From: Rhizopus arrhizus
Taxonomy: Eukaryota > Mucoromycota > Mucoromycetes > Mucorales > Rhizopodaceae
Direction: 5' to 3'
DNA length: 64,000 nucleotides
NCBI GenBank assembly: GCA_024220505.1
Contig: JAKZZE010000013.1
Coordinates: 744,001 to 808,000 of the forward strand
The position numbers and the translations under genes are program-made. This document shows positions 12,000 to 22,208 of the stretch, piece by piece. Position 1 is the first letter of the stretch. Each line of letters begins with the position of its first letter. Below the pieces are notes generated by a model. The model saw nothing but the letters and a program-made list of their open reading frames with translations, did not search any database and had not been told where the DNA came from.

Positions 12000-13439
12000 A
12001 AGTAAATGTTAAAATACATGCTCTTATTATTTATACATCAGGAATTGTACCTCATGGGATCCTTTAATAACATTTAATGCCCAGTGCCAATGGTTTTTCT
12101 GCCTGCTTTTCTATAATAGTTTCATGTACAGTCTTCCGGAAAGGGAAGCTTTGTCCAGTGAGGTTGATGTCGTACTGTCTCTAGAATACAAATAAGCGCT
12201 TTTTTTTATGTATGAGGATTTTATTCTGGTGCTACCTTCAGATGGGCACTTTTAAGGTTAAAACAAATTACAAGGTAATTGAAAAACTAATGTGACGCTT
12301 CATTACAGATTGACGAGCTTTTTGGTTGTAGTCGTTTCTATTATGAATTTGCCAAAGTAAAAGTGTTGCTCTTGCCGCTACTTCATTGGATTAAAAGACT
12401 GTATATTTAAAAGTAAATTTCCACTGTGATTGCCATATGCACAAATCATTACATGCTATAATACGTGTAGTGTCAAATTTCCAGCGAGCGAGTATTTAGA
12501 CTGTTGTTTGATGTGTTTGAACTAAAATAGTATACGATAGCAACGAAAGCTTTTCAAAAAACGATATGCTAAAGTATCCCATATGGGTTATTTGCTAGAA
12601 CAAGACCATAAAAGTGATGGTCTGTTCCTATTGCGCCACATCATAAATTTCCTTCGTTTGTGATAGAAGTTGACATGTATGTAGGTGATAAAGTCGTCAT
12701 AGAATTGTTCTTACTGGATGAGGAATTCAGGATTGCCAGAAAACATTCCAGGGAATTTACTGAGCTTTGAATATAAAGATGGGAGACTATCGATGATTTT
12801 TTGTACCAAAAGTACTGATTTCTTCTAATTCCAATATAGTAAAATACGTTTTCCAAATGGGATCATATGGATCAAGTATCATAAAATGAACTGGATGTCC
12901 ATATGAAGAATCCGCTACCAATTCTGTCATCTTTTCATCAACAATTTTGCCAGTGCGTAACCGCCATTTTGATTTTCCGCAATTTTATCATATGCATTAA
13001 GTACGCGATACTTTTATTCTTGGGATAGTTTATAGTTAGAAGATTCAGAGGATTTGGAACTGGTAAGACTGCTTTTGATTATCTAAAGCCTCTCCTATGG
13101 AGCGCCATATATCGTCATCCTGATCTATAGGCTTACAGTCCGTAGTCTTTATCATCGCTTTTAATTTTGCTTACAATCTCCCTTATAAACCTTTATACTT
13201 TTTCCATCGTATTTTTTTATTAAAAGTCGTTCATATTGTTTATGAGATCTTTGTAGTATATTGACTTCGCTTCATTCACTACTTTCATAATAGATAAGCT
13301 GATCTTTAAATACAATCTAAAGCAAAACTGAAAATCAGTATCTATCACAGGTAGATATTTAAAGGGAGGAACATATCGTTTGATAGCATATCATCTTCAA
13401 ATTCAATATTATCATCCATGCTGTAATTGGTAACGATGG
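12000..13439 (-). pseudogene. Heavily decayed coding relic of unknown family
   Basis: Minus-strand blocks of coding character separated by stops: MAVTHWQNC region near 12960, NVFYYIGIRRNQYFWYKKSS (12800s), SLPSLYSKLSKFPGMFSGN (12700s) and QYDINLTGQSFPFRKTVHET followed by EKQAEKPLALG (12100s). They read in the same direction and order as one former protein. It lies next to an LTR relic, so it is likely part of a dead mobile element. The family is not recognised. Confidence 0.35.
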
Positions 13440-13552
13440 CAACTAAGCCCTGTATTATAATGTCCGATTGTTAATTGTGTAATCTGATATAGGCTGGACT
13501 GAGATCAAATAGGAAGGTTAATAAAGGTATCATTAATGACCATACACAACAA
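13440..13552 (-). mobile_element. Relic of an H-type LTR
   Basis: On the minus strand this begins TGTTGTGTATGGTCATTAAT and continues through TTTGATCTCAGTC, matching the start of the short LTR found at 49157-50962 (TGTCGTGTTTGGTCATTAAT, TTGATCTCAGTC) base for base over much of about 100 nt. It therefore marks an older insertion of the same LTR family 36 kb away. Confidence 0.6.
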
Positions 13553-13599
13553 TACCTATTTCGTTGTCGAGAGCAACTTTTGTTCTGTATCGCATCCTT

Positions 13600-14335
13600 T
13601 GACTTCATGATTAGGAGGATCAATTTGATTTTGCTCCATGTACAAGTTAAGGTTGATATGTTGAAGTGTTTTAAATATACACATAAAAAAAAAAAATAAA
13701 GAATTAACAAGACTTAACAATAGTTCTAAAGTCGAATGCTTTTATTAAAGAAAGATTTCAAGATTATTTATATTAGTTTGAACAAGAGTTAGGATTGAAG
13801 GATAATATTATCTACGGCCTATATGACTCAACATAAGAAAGATTTTATAAGCTATTGTTAATTACAAATTGGCTAGATATAAACTGAAACATATTATTCA
13901 GGGTAATTACTAACTATCAAGATCTATGCTTATTTAACCTCATTTGTGAATATCTGATACAATCACTCCATAACCTGCTCCAAAACGAATGATAAATTCT
14001 CATCAATATACTCTAGAATGACTTTCTTATGCTCTTCCTTGAGAATACGCGAACGATCTGTCTTCCTAGGTCTCTCAAATATGCTATCAAGCTTTCTCTC
14101 GTGATGTTTGACTCATCTTTGTGACATACGAACGTGGATTCCCAATTGCATTCCTACAGATGAAGCAACTATACACTTCTCAAGCAACAATTTGAAAAAA
14201 TCTCACTTTGTCCTAATCTACGTAAATCATATAGTTTCGCTTGGTCGTTATTTATTTCATAACAACATCGGCGTTATTCTTCACATCTTTGGTCTGCATG
14301 GTCTCTATCTCATCATCTTTATGAGATAAATTAGA
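13600..14335 (-). pseudogene. Decayed Tc1-like transposase, N-terminal part
   Basis: Minus-strand reading from about 14330 gives DVKNNADVVMK, DKVRFFKLLLEKCIVASS, MQLGIHVRMSQR and then RKTDRSRILKEEHKKVILEY and IDENLSFVLEQVM. A first HTH followed by a GRPRK-like linker and a second helical domain is the usual N-terminal layout of Tc1/IS630 transposases. In-frame stops are present and no catalytic core could be followed below about 13960. A separate family from the relic at 7.6-8.7 kb. Confidence 0.6.
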
Positions 14336-14769
14336 CAAGTGCTGTGTATAAGAGCTCACCGTTTAAGGAATATACTGTTCCTCGTCAACAACATAATCCA
14401 TAAAGTTGTGGTATAGAATTAAAAATCACGAATGAAAGCACCCTTCACTTTATATAGTCTAGGAGACGCTAAGGTTTGTATACTAAAACCTCTTGGAATG
14501 CAACATCAGGCTTGCCATCGAGGAGGCATTTAATATTTATGCAATACTATATACATTCTTCGGATAGAGGGTATAGTACCCTAGCGAAACGGTCAAGTTC
14601 TTTCTGCTTGCTGGATTAGTTTTTCATCTGACTGCATTAGTTTCAATTTCCATGACTGTTTTTTGTTTGTTTGTCCGTGGGTTTAAGCTTTATTACTAAA
14701 AAAAAGTTTCTTATGATGACTGGCTGTAATGCGGCATCTGAATAAAATCCTCATCTGCAAAAAAAAAAT
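14336..14769. other. Gene-free, probable repeat debris
   Basis: No open frame or motif recognised. The stretch lies between a transposase relic and a LINE-like relic and is probably part of one of them. Confidence 0.35.
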
Positions 14770-15333
14770 ACGTATATGGATACATCCTTCCCATACCGAT
14801 CCCATACTATACTCTGGCACCTCCATCACCCAGGATTTCCTGCAAAGAATTTCTTCACTGAATTATATCTGCGCAATTTGCTGACCTCTCGTATGCTTAC
14901 TGTGATGATCTTGATACTGAGGAACATCTTGTCTTGTCTTGTCCTCCCCACAAAGATATATGGCAAACAATTGCCAGTTGTTTTTAATTGAATCGTCAAT
15001 TCTTACTTTCGCTATCATAGTTCGTCCTGGCCCAAATGGTCCTTCGGTTATCTCATCGCTCTTTTAACTATCTTGACATCGCTGCATGCACTCTCCTCTC
15101 CATTTGGCAGTTTCATTGGAAGTACGCCTTTGATGATCGACTTTTCTAGCTTTAAGAAGTCGCCGCAAGTGCTACCTGTCTCATCTGAAAACTCAACAAA
15201 GAAAACAATAGTCGCAACCCAAGCAGTCCTCGGCCTAGTGCCTAATTATCCAGTTTTCAGATATGCTAACATGCATTCAACATTACATCTCTTTATTATT
15301 ATATATTTGTCAACGATGCATGTCTCTGTGTGA
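14770..15333 (+). pseudogene. LINE-type ORF2 3' relic
   Basis: Plus-strand reading around 14855-14990 gives YCDDLDTEEHLVLSCPPHKD followed by IWQTI, resembling the CX2C..H..C plus W motif found at the C-terminus of fungal non-LTR retrotransposon polymerases (first Cys pair partly lost). Frames are broken before and after. Composition here is more balanced than the flanks. Assignment rests on one short motif and is tentative. Confidence 0.45.
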
Positions 15334-15340
15334 CACCTAA

Positions 15341-15893
15341 ATAAAATGCCATTTAAAAAAAATCTACAAGATAATAGTGATCAGAATGGGTTGTTATCGT
15401 AGAATAAAAACAAGTGTTAATTTAAAGGAACGAAAAATACCTCGATGTTTGAACTCAGTTGATTCTTTTAATTGCTAAGCTATCCGTATTGCTATTTCCG
15501 CCCCTTTGTTAAAGTAATAAATTTAGTGTCTCTACGTGGCATATTAAAAGAAGGAGGAGTTTACCATTGTCCGTGTTACACTCTATGAGTTTTACGCGGG
15601 GATAAAAAAAAAATTAAAAAAGTTCAATTTTATGAATTTGGTATTTTCACGTTTTTTAAATGAATTTTGCTCTAAAATTGACTTATACACGTTTATAAAT
15701 TAAAAGCTAATTATAGCGTCTTATTATTGTAGATCAAAAAATTAAGAAGGGGTGCAACATCAACTCTAAATTTGGTTATATTCCTCTGAACCCTTTACTG
15801 TTGCACACAACTAATTTATTAGTTTTTTTATTGTTTGCTTTTTCTATAAATATCGTCCTCCCCTCATCTACTTTTCATTCTTTCTTTTTCTTC
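15341..15893. promoter_or_regulatory. Upstream region of the coiled-coil gene
   Basis: AT-rich, non-coding, becoming pyrimidine-rich (CTTTTCTATAAATATCG, then CT runs) in the last 70 bp before the ATG at 15894. A TATAAATA sequence at about 15844-15851 is a possible TATA box. Confidence 0.4.
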
Positions 15894-16490
15894 ATGTCTC
15901 CAAAAAAATCCTTTTTAGAATTACCCAAGCCTTCTTCTCTCTTATCAAAAAGATTACCTGATCCAAAGAAGAGTTTGACAATTAGTACACCTTCTTATAC
16001 AAATGATAGTAATTTTATGATCCACTCTGCTCCTCTTCGAAAGGTCATGACAAAAAAGACTATCATGAAGCATCCTCATCAACATCCAGCAACACCTATC
16101 GTTCCCTCTCATGTATCTTCTTCTTCGAGACAAAAGCAGCTCTTTTTACAACCGTTTGAATACCTTTATGATAATTTGGAACAAACCAGAAAATTAAAAA
16201 TAACACTAGATGATGAGATAAGAAAATCGTCCAATTTAATACAAACCTTGCAATCCTCTACAGATTTGATTGAATCCTTGGTGCGTAAACACGTACACGA
16301 AATGATGGACTGCAGATTAGAAAACTACTTGATGGAGTGTGAAGAAAGAATCGCGTCACTTGAAAGAAAACTTGCTTTTCAAACAATACCTTCACCTGCT
16401 AGCTCACCCACCACATCCGATAAAAGAAAAGATTTGCTGGTTCAACTTTTGGATAGAATGGATATGTTGGAGTCGAGATTGAATAAATAA
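15894..16490 (+). CDS. Uncharacterised coiled-coil protein (198 aa)
   Basis: The start is placed at the ATG at 15894 (MSPKKSFLELPKPSSLL), because the frame upstream has no ATG and is preceded by a TATA-like and pyrimidine-rich promoter. The N-terminal half is basic and Ser/Pro-rich (low complexity, KKTIMKHPHQHPATP). The C-terminal half, about residues 95-198, is helical with heptad character (YDNLEQTRKLKITLDDEIRK, ECEERIASLERKLAF, LDRMDMLESRLNK), so a dimerising coiled coil is expected. No signal peptide or membrane segment. I recognise no family. It converges on the myosin gene; the stop codons are 65 bp apart. It could be a cytoskeletal or septum-associated adaptor, but that is speculation. 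Confidence 0.65.
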   Translation: MSPKKSFLELPKPSSLLSKRLPDPKKSLTISTPSYTNDSNFMIHSAPLRKVMTKKTIMKHPHQHPATPIVPSHVSSSSRQKQLFLQPFEYLYDNLEQTRKLKITLDDEIRKSSNLIQTLQSSTDLIESLVRKHVHEMMDCRLENYLMECEERIASLERKLAFQTIPSPASSPTTSDKRKDLLVQLLDRMDMLESRLNK

Positions 16491-16555
16491 GCATTATTTA
16501 TACCCTTTTTAATTTGCATATTAGACATACACACAAAAAAATTAATTAATAAATT

Positions 16556-19500
16556 TTATTGTACAAAAAGTTTATATTCAGTTGCTGCCTTTAAAGCAGA
16601 TATTTGATTCTTCAATTCTGTGATATCTGACTCATTTGACTTTCGTGTGCTCTTTGAAGCAACTCGCAACTTGGCTACATCGTCTTTTTGATGCAATAAT
16701 TCTTCTTTTAATCTCAATAATTCTTTATCTTGACTTTTTATCTTGTTGAGTGAAACAATATATTCGTTTTGAAGGGCCTCTCTCTTTTCTTTAAGTTGCA
16801 ACCACACGTCGTTATTATTTGTTGATATTGGTTTACTTCCGTTGGTAAGGCTTTGTTCTAGTGATTTGGCTCTTTGATCTACTTTTTCGTAGTTTTGCAT
16901 CCAATCCTTAATTCTATTTTCTAATTCAACTGCTTGAAGCTTCAGTTTCGACTTTTCTTCTTTCTGCTGAATTAAGTTGGAAATCAAATCAACCACGCGA
17001 GACTCTAATTTGTATGATGCTTCCTTTAGATGACCCACTGACCTGGCCTCTGCACGAAGTACAATCAACTGTTTGCGCGCTTGGCGTTGTCTGATACATG
17101 TCTGAAGGCGAATCACATAATCGCGAGTGGCCTTGTACTGCTTACGTACCATCCAACCTCTTGCTACTTTTTGAATTACTGTCGCTGCATGTTCCTTCTT
17201 TAACACTTGATGTCTCTTCTTGGCAATCCGTGTGCGACATGCTATGAATTATATTTAACATAATATGCACATAGAAATTTATATGTTTACTATAATTACC
17301 TGCTTGAAGGTGAACAACAAACATTCTTGTTTGCAAGTACCGTTTTCGTTCAACATATCTTCTCCAATTTGTTTGAATGACGGTGGCTGCGTGTTCTTTA
17401 CGAATAAGCTCCATCTTGTATTTGGCAAATTGGCGACGTGCTATACTTTGTAAGGCTAAAATGAGGTTCTTGATTCTCAAGTAGCGGAGACGAGCAAGAT
17501 AACCGCGAACATTCTTTTGCAAAATGGTAGCGCATGCATTGAGTTTATCTGATCTCAACTTTTCCATGTAAGCAAGCTGTACAATATGTTTAATAATAAG
17601 AATGATCATTTAACATTTATCATTTACCTGTCCAGCACGGAAAAAGATCTTGGAGAGACCAATTTGATATTTATTGGTATCATTGACGTGAGTATCCAAA
17701 ATAACTTTACAAATTTGTTTTGTATCTGGATTTGTCTTTGGATCCCAGTGAGAGAAAGGAATAAGTGCATAGTATCTATAAAGTACATTAGCATCTATTG
17801 TTTACTCATTTCTCTCAAATACCTGTCCGCAAAATCTTGGAAGGTCCATCGTGTAGGATATCCTTCACAACTGATACGAATGGTTTCTAGGACACCACAG
17901 GCACGCAATTGGGCAAGAACCATGTTACCATCAAACTCCCATGCTGCCTTGGCTTCATTAGGTTTGATACAACGAATATAATGAGCATTAGTGTCTCCAA
18001 TAGTATCCATCAAGTTAATCAGCGATAACTATGATACATAGTATAAGTTAAAATCATCAAATTTTATTTCTCGCTTTTACCTTGAACATTGAACCTAAAG
18101 TGGGCTTCTTATTTTGAGTCAATGATTTTCTTGAAGGTGCTTGTTCAGTCTAAAAGAGAATTAAAATATTGATTTTCTTATATTTTATGATCATTATAGC
18201 TTACTGTAGGAGTAGAGGGTGCTGTGGTAGGTTGAAGAATATCAGCAAGGAAAGTGAATTGAGAGTTTTGCAATAAATTTAATAGCTCTTCAGGTACAGT
18301 ATCCTTGTTTTTATCTAAAAACCCTTCAGCCTCATATTGTACATCGTGAGCATAGTGAGCAACTGTGAATGCATTATTTGAGAAACGAGGCTTTTTAAAG
18401 TAGTCTTGATAGTCTGTTTTAAAGGTTTGGTACAACTTGTTGCAAAATCCTTGATCTGTACCCGAGGGCAAACGAGATTCCTATACAAACTATGTATAAA
18501 AAAAGGCAAGTTGGTTTCCAAAGGACTTACTTCATCTAAAAGAGAAAGAATACCCATCTTGGCTTCAATGAGCTCAATACATTTTTGATTATCGCTGAAA
18601 GAGATAAACTTCCAATCGATCTGCTCCTTCACGTATTCTTCTTGTTCCAACTTGAAAACATGTTGATTGAACTGCTGCTGAAGCTTTTCATTAGCATAAT
18701 TGATACAAAACTGTTCAAATGAATTCTTTTTAAAATGTTCGAAACCGTAAATATCCAATACACCAATGAAATTGGCCACTTGTTCCAATTCCTGGCATGA
18801 CAGACTCTTGTTAATCAAAGCCACCAACCAATCAAACAGATTTGCATAGATGAACTTGGCTACGGAATCTCTTACGACCTGTGCTTGAGTGACAGAGAGA
18901 TTGCTAATGATTTTTTCAGAGCGTGTGATGATCTGTTTACGAAGAATCCATTTTCTGAATTCCATGGTATCCAAGCCTAAAAGTTGCGTTGCCTTCAGTA
19001 GCGAAGGTTCATCATCTGATAAACTAGCATCCGTCCGGCCTCCAATCTCAATGTTACCCAAATGAAGTAGGGCGGCCAACAATTTGAAAATATCAGATTG
19101 AATAGCAGAGGAAACGCCGATGGTTGTCAAGGCATCTCGGGTATCTTTGAATTCTTGCGCATCATCCACAGAGGGAATAACGCCCGTACCACTCTGATTC
19201 AAGTAGTGAAATCCTGACCAGTCTTTCAGAGCCAACTCCTTTTTTTCATTCTCGCTTGCTCCTGAACATAACTAATAGGAAGGATTGCTTGGTATTCTTA
19301 TCTGATCAACACTATGAGGACTTACTTGATAAAAGATATGGTAATTTCTTTCGGTAGCGGGCTGGAAGATGAGACGAGATCTTTCCAATAGATAGGTTCT
19401 AATTTTGGCACCAACAATGTTGCATTGCTTATCAAATTGAATTTCAATGTATTTACCAAATCGGGATGAGTTGTCATTTCTTGTCGTTTTAGCGTTACCA

Positions 19501-20372
19501 AATGCTTCCATGATAGGATTAGTGGCTAACAATCATATTAGTAAAAAATATTTATATCTCTCTTGCGTTCATTACCCAAGATCTGCTCTTCTACTTCAGT
19601 CATAGATTCTGCACCAGTCGCGGATGTATCATCTGCTGTTGCAAAATATCTCATAATATATTTGGCGCTCACTGTCTTACCAGCACCACTATAATAAAGG
19701 GTTAGAAACTAAGAGAAAGCCTATTTTGCTTTTGTCTTTACCTTTCGCCTGATACAATAATAGTTTGGTTCTTATTATCGCGGATCATACAACGATAAGC
19801 ATCTTCAGCAATAGCAAACAAATGAGGCTCTAGTTCTTCTCTTCTACTTCCTGAATATTTTTGAATCATTTCTGGCTCATACATGGATACTCTTGCAAAA
19901 GGATTTGCAGCAATCAAGACAATTCCAGAATAGGTATAGATGTGGTGCTGATCATAACGGGTTTTGATGGTTTGAAGAACTATGGTCTACAGTATTAATC
20001 CATGTTTCTACATAAGAAGAGAGTTCTTTCTTTTAAATACCTGAAGGTTCATTCAAGTAACTGAGGTTGGTCAAATCATCCGTATTTTCCATTTTAGGAG
20101 GATTTCGAAGTGGTGGTAAAGCAACTTGATCAAGTTCGGCTCGCTTAGCTTCAAACACATGTTGCTTTACTAGGATTTAGTTCCGAGTTATATAGAGTAA
20201 ATGACCTCACCTTTTCTGAGTCATTGTCATCTTGAAAAACAATCTTGATTTTATCAGCTTCTTCTTCTCTCGAAATAACTGTGGCTGAAGTCCAGCCCAA
20301 GATATTATCTGGAAACCAAGCCTTGATTCCCTTTGTATAGACTTGAACCAAGTCTAGATTAGTTGAACTCAT
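16556..20372 (-). CDS. Class V-type myosin heavy chain lacking a DIL tail, 12 exons
   Basis: Actin motor. Exons: 20372-20211, 20164-20041, 19979-19742, 19688-19576, 19525-19326, 19271-18531, 18480-18205, 18149-18081, 18028-17823, 17775-17628, 17576-17300, 17241-16556; spliced CDS 3,240 nt, 1,079 residues. Visible features: SH3-like N-terminus ([16 protein letters not shown]), P-loop GESGAGKT split by intron 3, switch [14 protein letters not shown], switch [10 protein letters not shown], relay and converter blocks ([11 protein letters not shown]), then six IQ-type motifs at about 760-905 (first [14 protein letters not shown]) and a coiled coil to the end. Class V myosins normally run to about 1,500-1,600 residues and end in the globular DIL cargo-binding domain. 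Here the frame stops after EYKLFVQ at 16556, followed by an AATAAA-like site, and the convergent gene occupies the space where the tail would lie. The motor looks intact. Cargo attachment would need another partner. Confidence 0.92.
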
Positions 20373-21349
20373 ATGAAATAAGAAGAAAAAGTCTAATTTT
20401 AATGAAAACACGAGAAAACTTGGTTTTATACATCAATCAACTCCGATCAGGGATCAATTTTTTAATTAGCAGTAAATGATGAAAGAGTAAGCAAGAGTAC
20501 AAAAGTTGATCCCTTTGCTTTCTCATCTTTGTTACTTTTTATTTCAATTGAAAGACTTACTTACCTTTTAGTCCAAGTGGTATTATGTTTTTGAATAGAC
20601 TGATAGCAGATTTCTCCGATGTCTCCAGTGGACATTAAAAATAAACTACCAATTCTCACGTATTTAATAAATTTTACTTTTGTCCACTGTCTTTTCATAT
20701 TCTTATCAACATCAACCGCTCCATCATTCGAGCTGCAATTATGTAATACTTATACACATAGGGAACCATACCACATTCACACTTGGGATGAGGTATTGAC
20801 AAAGTGCTAAGTAAAAGGTTTTTCGAAGCACTGACAGAGGCATGGCTCCCTCTTTTTGCTGTGAATGATGGATTGCTCTATAAATCGATAGACTTCAATA
20901 GAGCTTTGACCTAATGATCTGTATGACTGTCGGGTTGTATGCCGTGAGTTCCGGTGAAGAGCAAAAACTCAGTAAACATGACAGTGAGTCTGTTAATGCT
21001 AGATGAGTAACATATTAGCATTGACATAACATTCAGATACAAATATAACGATGTATCATAAGCACTTGTTTAAAGGCTTGTAAATGACCGAGATACTTTC
21101 AATAGCTCGAATATATTGGATCGTCCATGTCTGAACTACTTTCACAAAACCTGCTATGTCGGTCCCAGGCACATACTATACTTATAACAATATAAAAATG
21201 CTACTCAACGGCTGATCGTAACAAGAGATTGAAAATATACATAGTTTGCGTTGTAAAGCGTATGCCAAAATTCAAGCTCAGACCAGATATGACAACTTTA
21301 TTTTGAATGGCAAAAGAAAAGGGTCGTTTTATTCCCCATTTAGTCAAAT
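20373..21349. other. Intergenic between myosin and PRP38 genes
   Basis: Contains the promoter of the minus-strand myosin gene and the 3' flank of PRP38. Apart from one possible short exon at 20565-20635 (see next entry) no coding sequence was recognised. Confidence 0.5.
20502..20635 (-). CDS. Possible very small spliced ORF
   Basis: On the minus strand an ATG at 20635 opens MSTGDIGEICYQSIQKHNTT followed by a strong GTAAGTAAG donor at 20564. An acceptor about 47-52 nt downstream would give a protein of about 40-50 residues; both candidate acceptors keep a short open frame. It could instead be a leader exon of the myosin transcript carrying an upstream ORF. No family recognised; downstream limit is approximate. 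Confidence 0.2.
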
Positions 21350-22077
21350 CTATTCGTCTTCATCCAAATCATCCTCTAGTGCGCTTTCCCTTGGATCTAA
21401 TTCATCATTCTGTTCCAATACGTGTCGAGCCATGATACGCGGTAAAATAATATCACATACACGATCTTTAGTTAACAAGTCATCGATAAATACATCCATA
21501 TATGTTAAACTGAATCCCTCTATTATTTACAAATCAGTATCGTTCTCCATAAAGTTCCATGTCTACCTTTTCCTCTCGCTCGTAATTTACGATAATCGTT
21601 TAATAATGGTTCAAGATATTGATATATTTCTTTTGATTTGCCTGTAAGTCGTAAATAGAATGCACCTAACGCTCTCAAGTATTTAAAGTCTTCTTGCTTT
21701 ACAAATTCTATAATGATTTCTTTTTCTGGAAGTAACTGTAACAACTTGAGTAATAAACATATAAATTCAGTGGGTTGTAGATTGCCATACATTCCTCCAA
21801 TGTAGTCAACATCTACTGCTCTTTCTGTTAATGTGGCAGCTATGAAAGAATGTTAGCAAATGAACTTGATCAATTTTATCTTTACCTGTTAAACCATAAC
21901 ATTTTTCTTTCCAATAGATTGATTCTTGAATTCTTTCACGAATGATCTTTTCTACAAGATGAAGTGGATGGCGTCCGTGTATACCAGTACCACCATGAAT
22001 ATTAGGATGCTGTTCTATTTAATGCAATGTTTGAATGTTTGGAAATATGAGGTAGATCAACTTTTTTTTTTACCCAT
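21350..22077 (-). CDS. PRP38: Pre-mRNA-splicing factor PRP38, four exons
   Basis: U4/U6.U5 tri-snRNP protein needed for spliceosome activation. Exons: 22077-22074, 22014-21886, 21839-21567, 21519-21350; spliced 576 nt, 191 residues. The first exon is just ATG plus one G, and splicing produces MEQHPNIHGGTGIHGRHPLH. Then come EKIIRERIQESIYWKEKCYG, ERAVDVDYIGGMYGNLQPTE, EIIIEFVKQEDFKYLRALGA and NDYRKLR, all diagnostic for PRP38. After the last intron, MDVFIDDLLTKDRVCDIILP and an acidic tail ending DDLDEDE. The RS-rich extension of animal PRPF38A is absent, as in smaller fungal forms. Introns are 46-59 nt. It lies 131 bp from the NPC1 stop in the same orientation. Confidence 0.93.
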
Positions 22078-22208
22078 TTTTTGTTTGAAGAATAAAAAAA
22101 AAAAAAAATACTATTGTTTTGCAGAATTCTTTTTTAAACTCAATATGTGTAGTTTTATTCTTTTATGATGATATATGAGAAAAGTGGTATTTTATATATA
22201 AAATGAGC

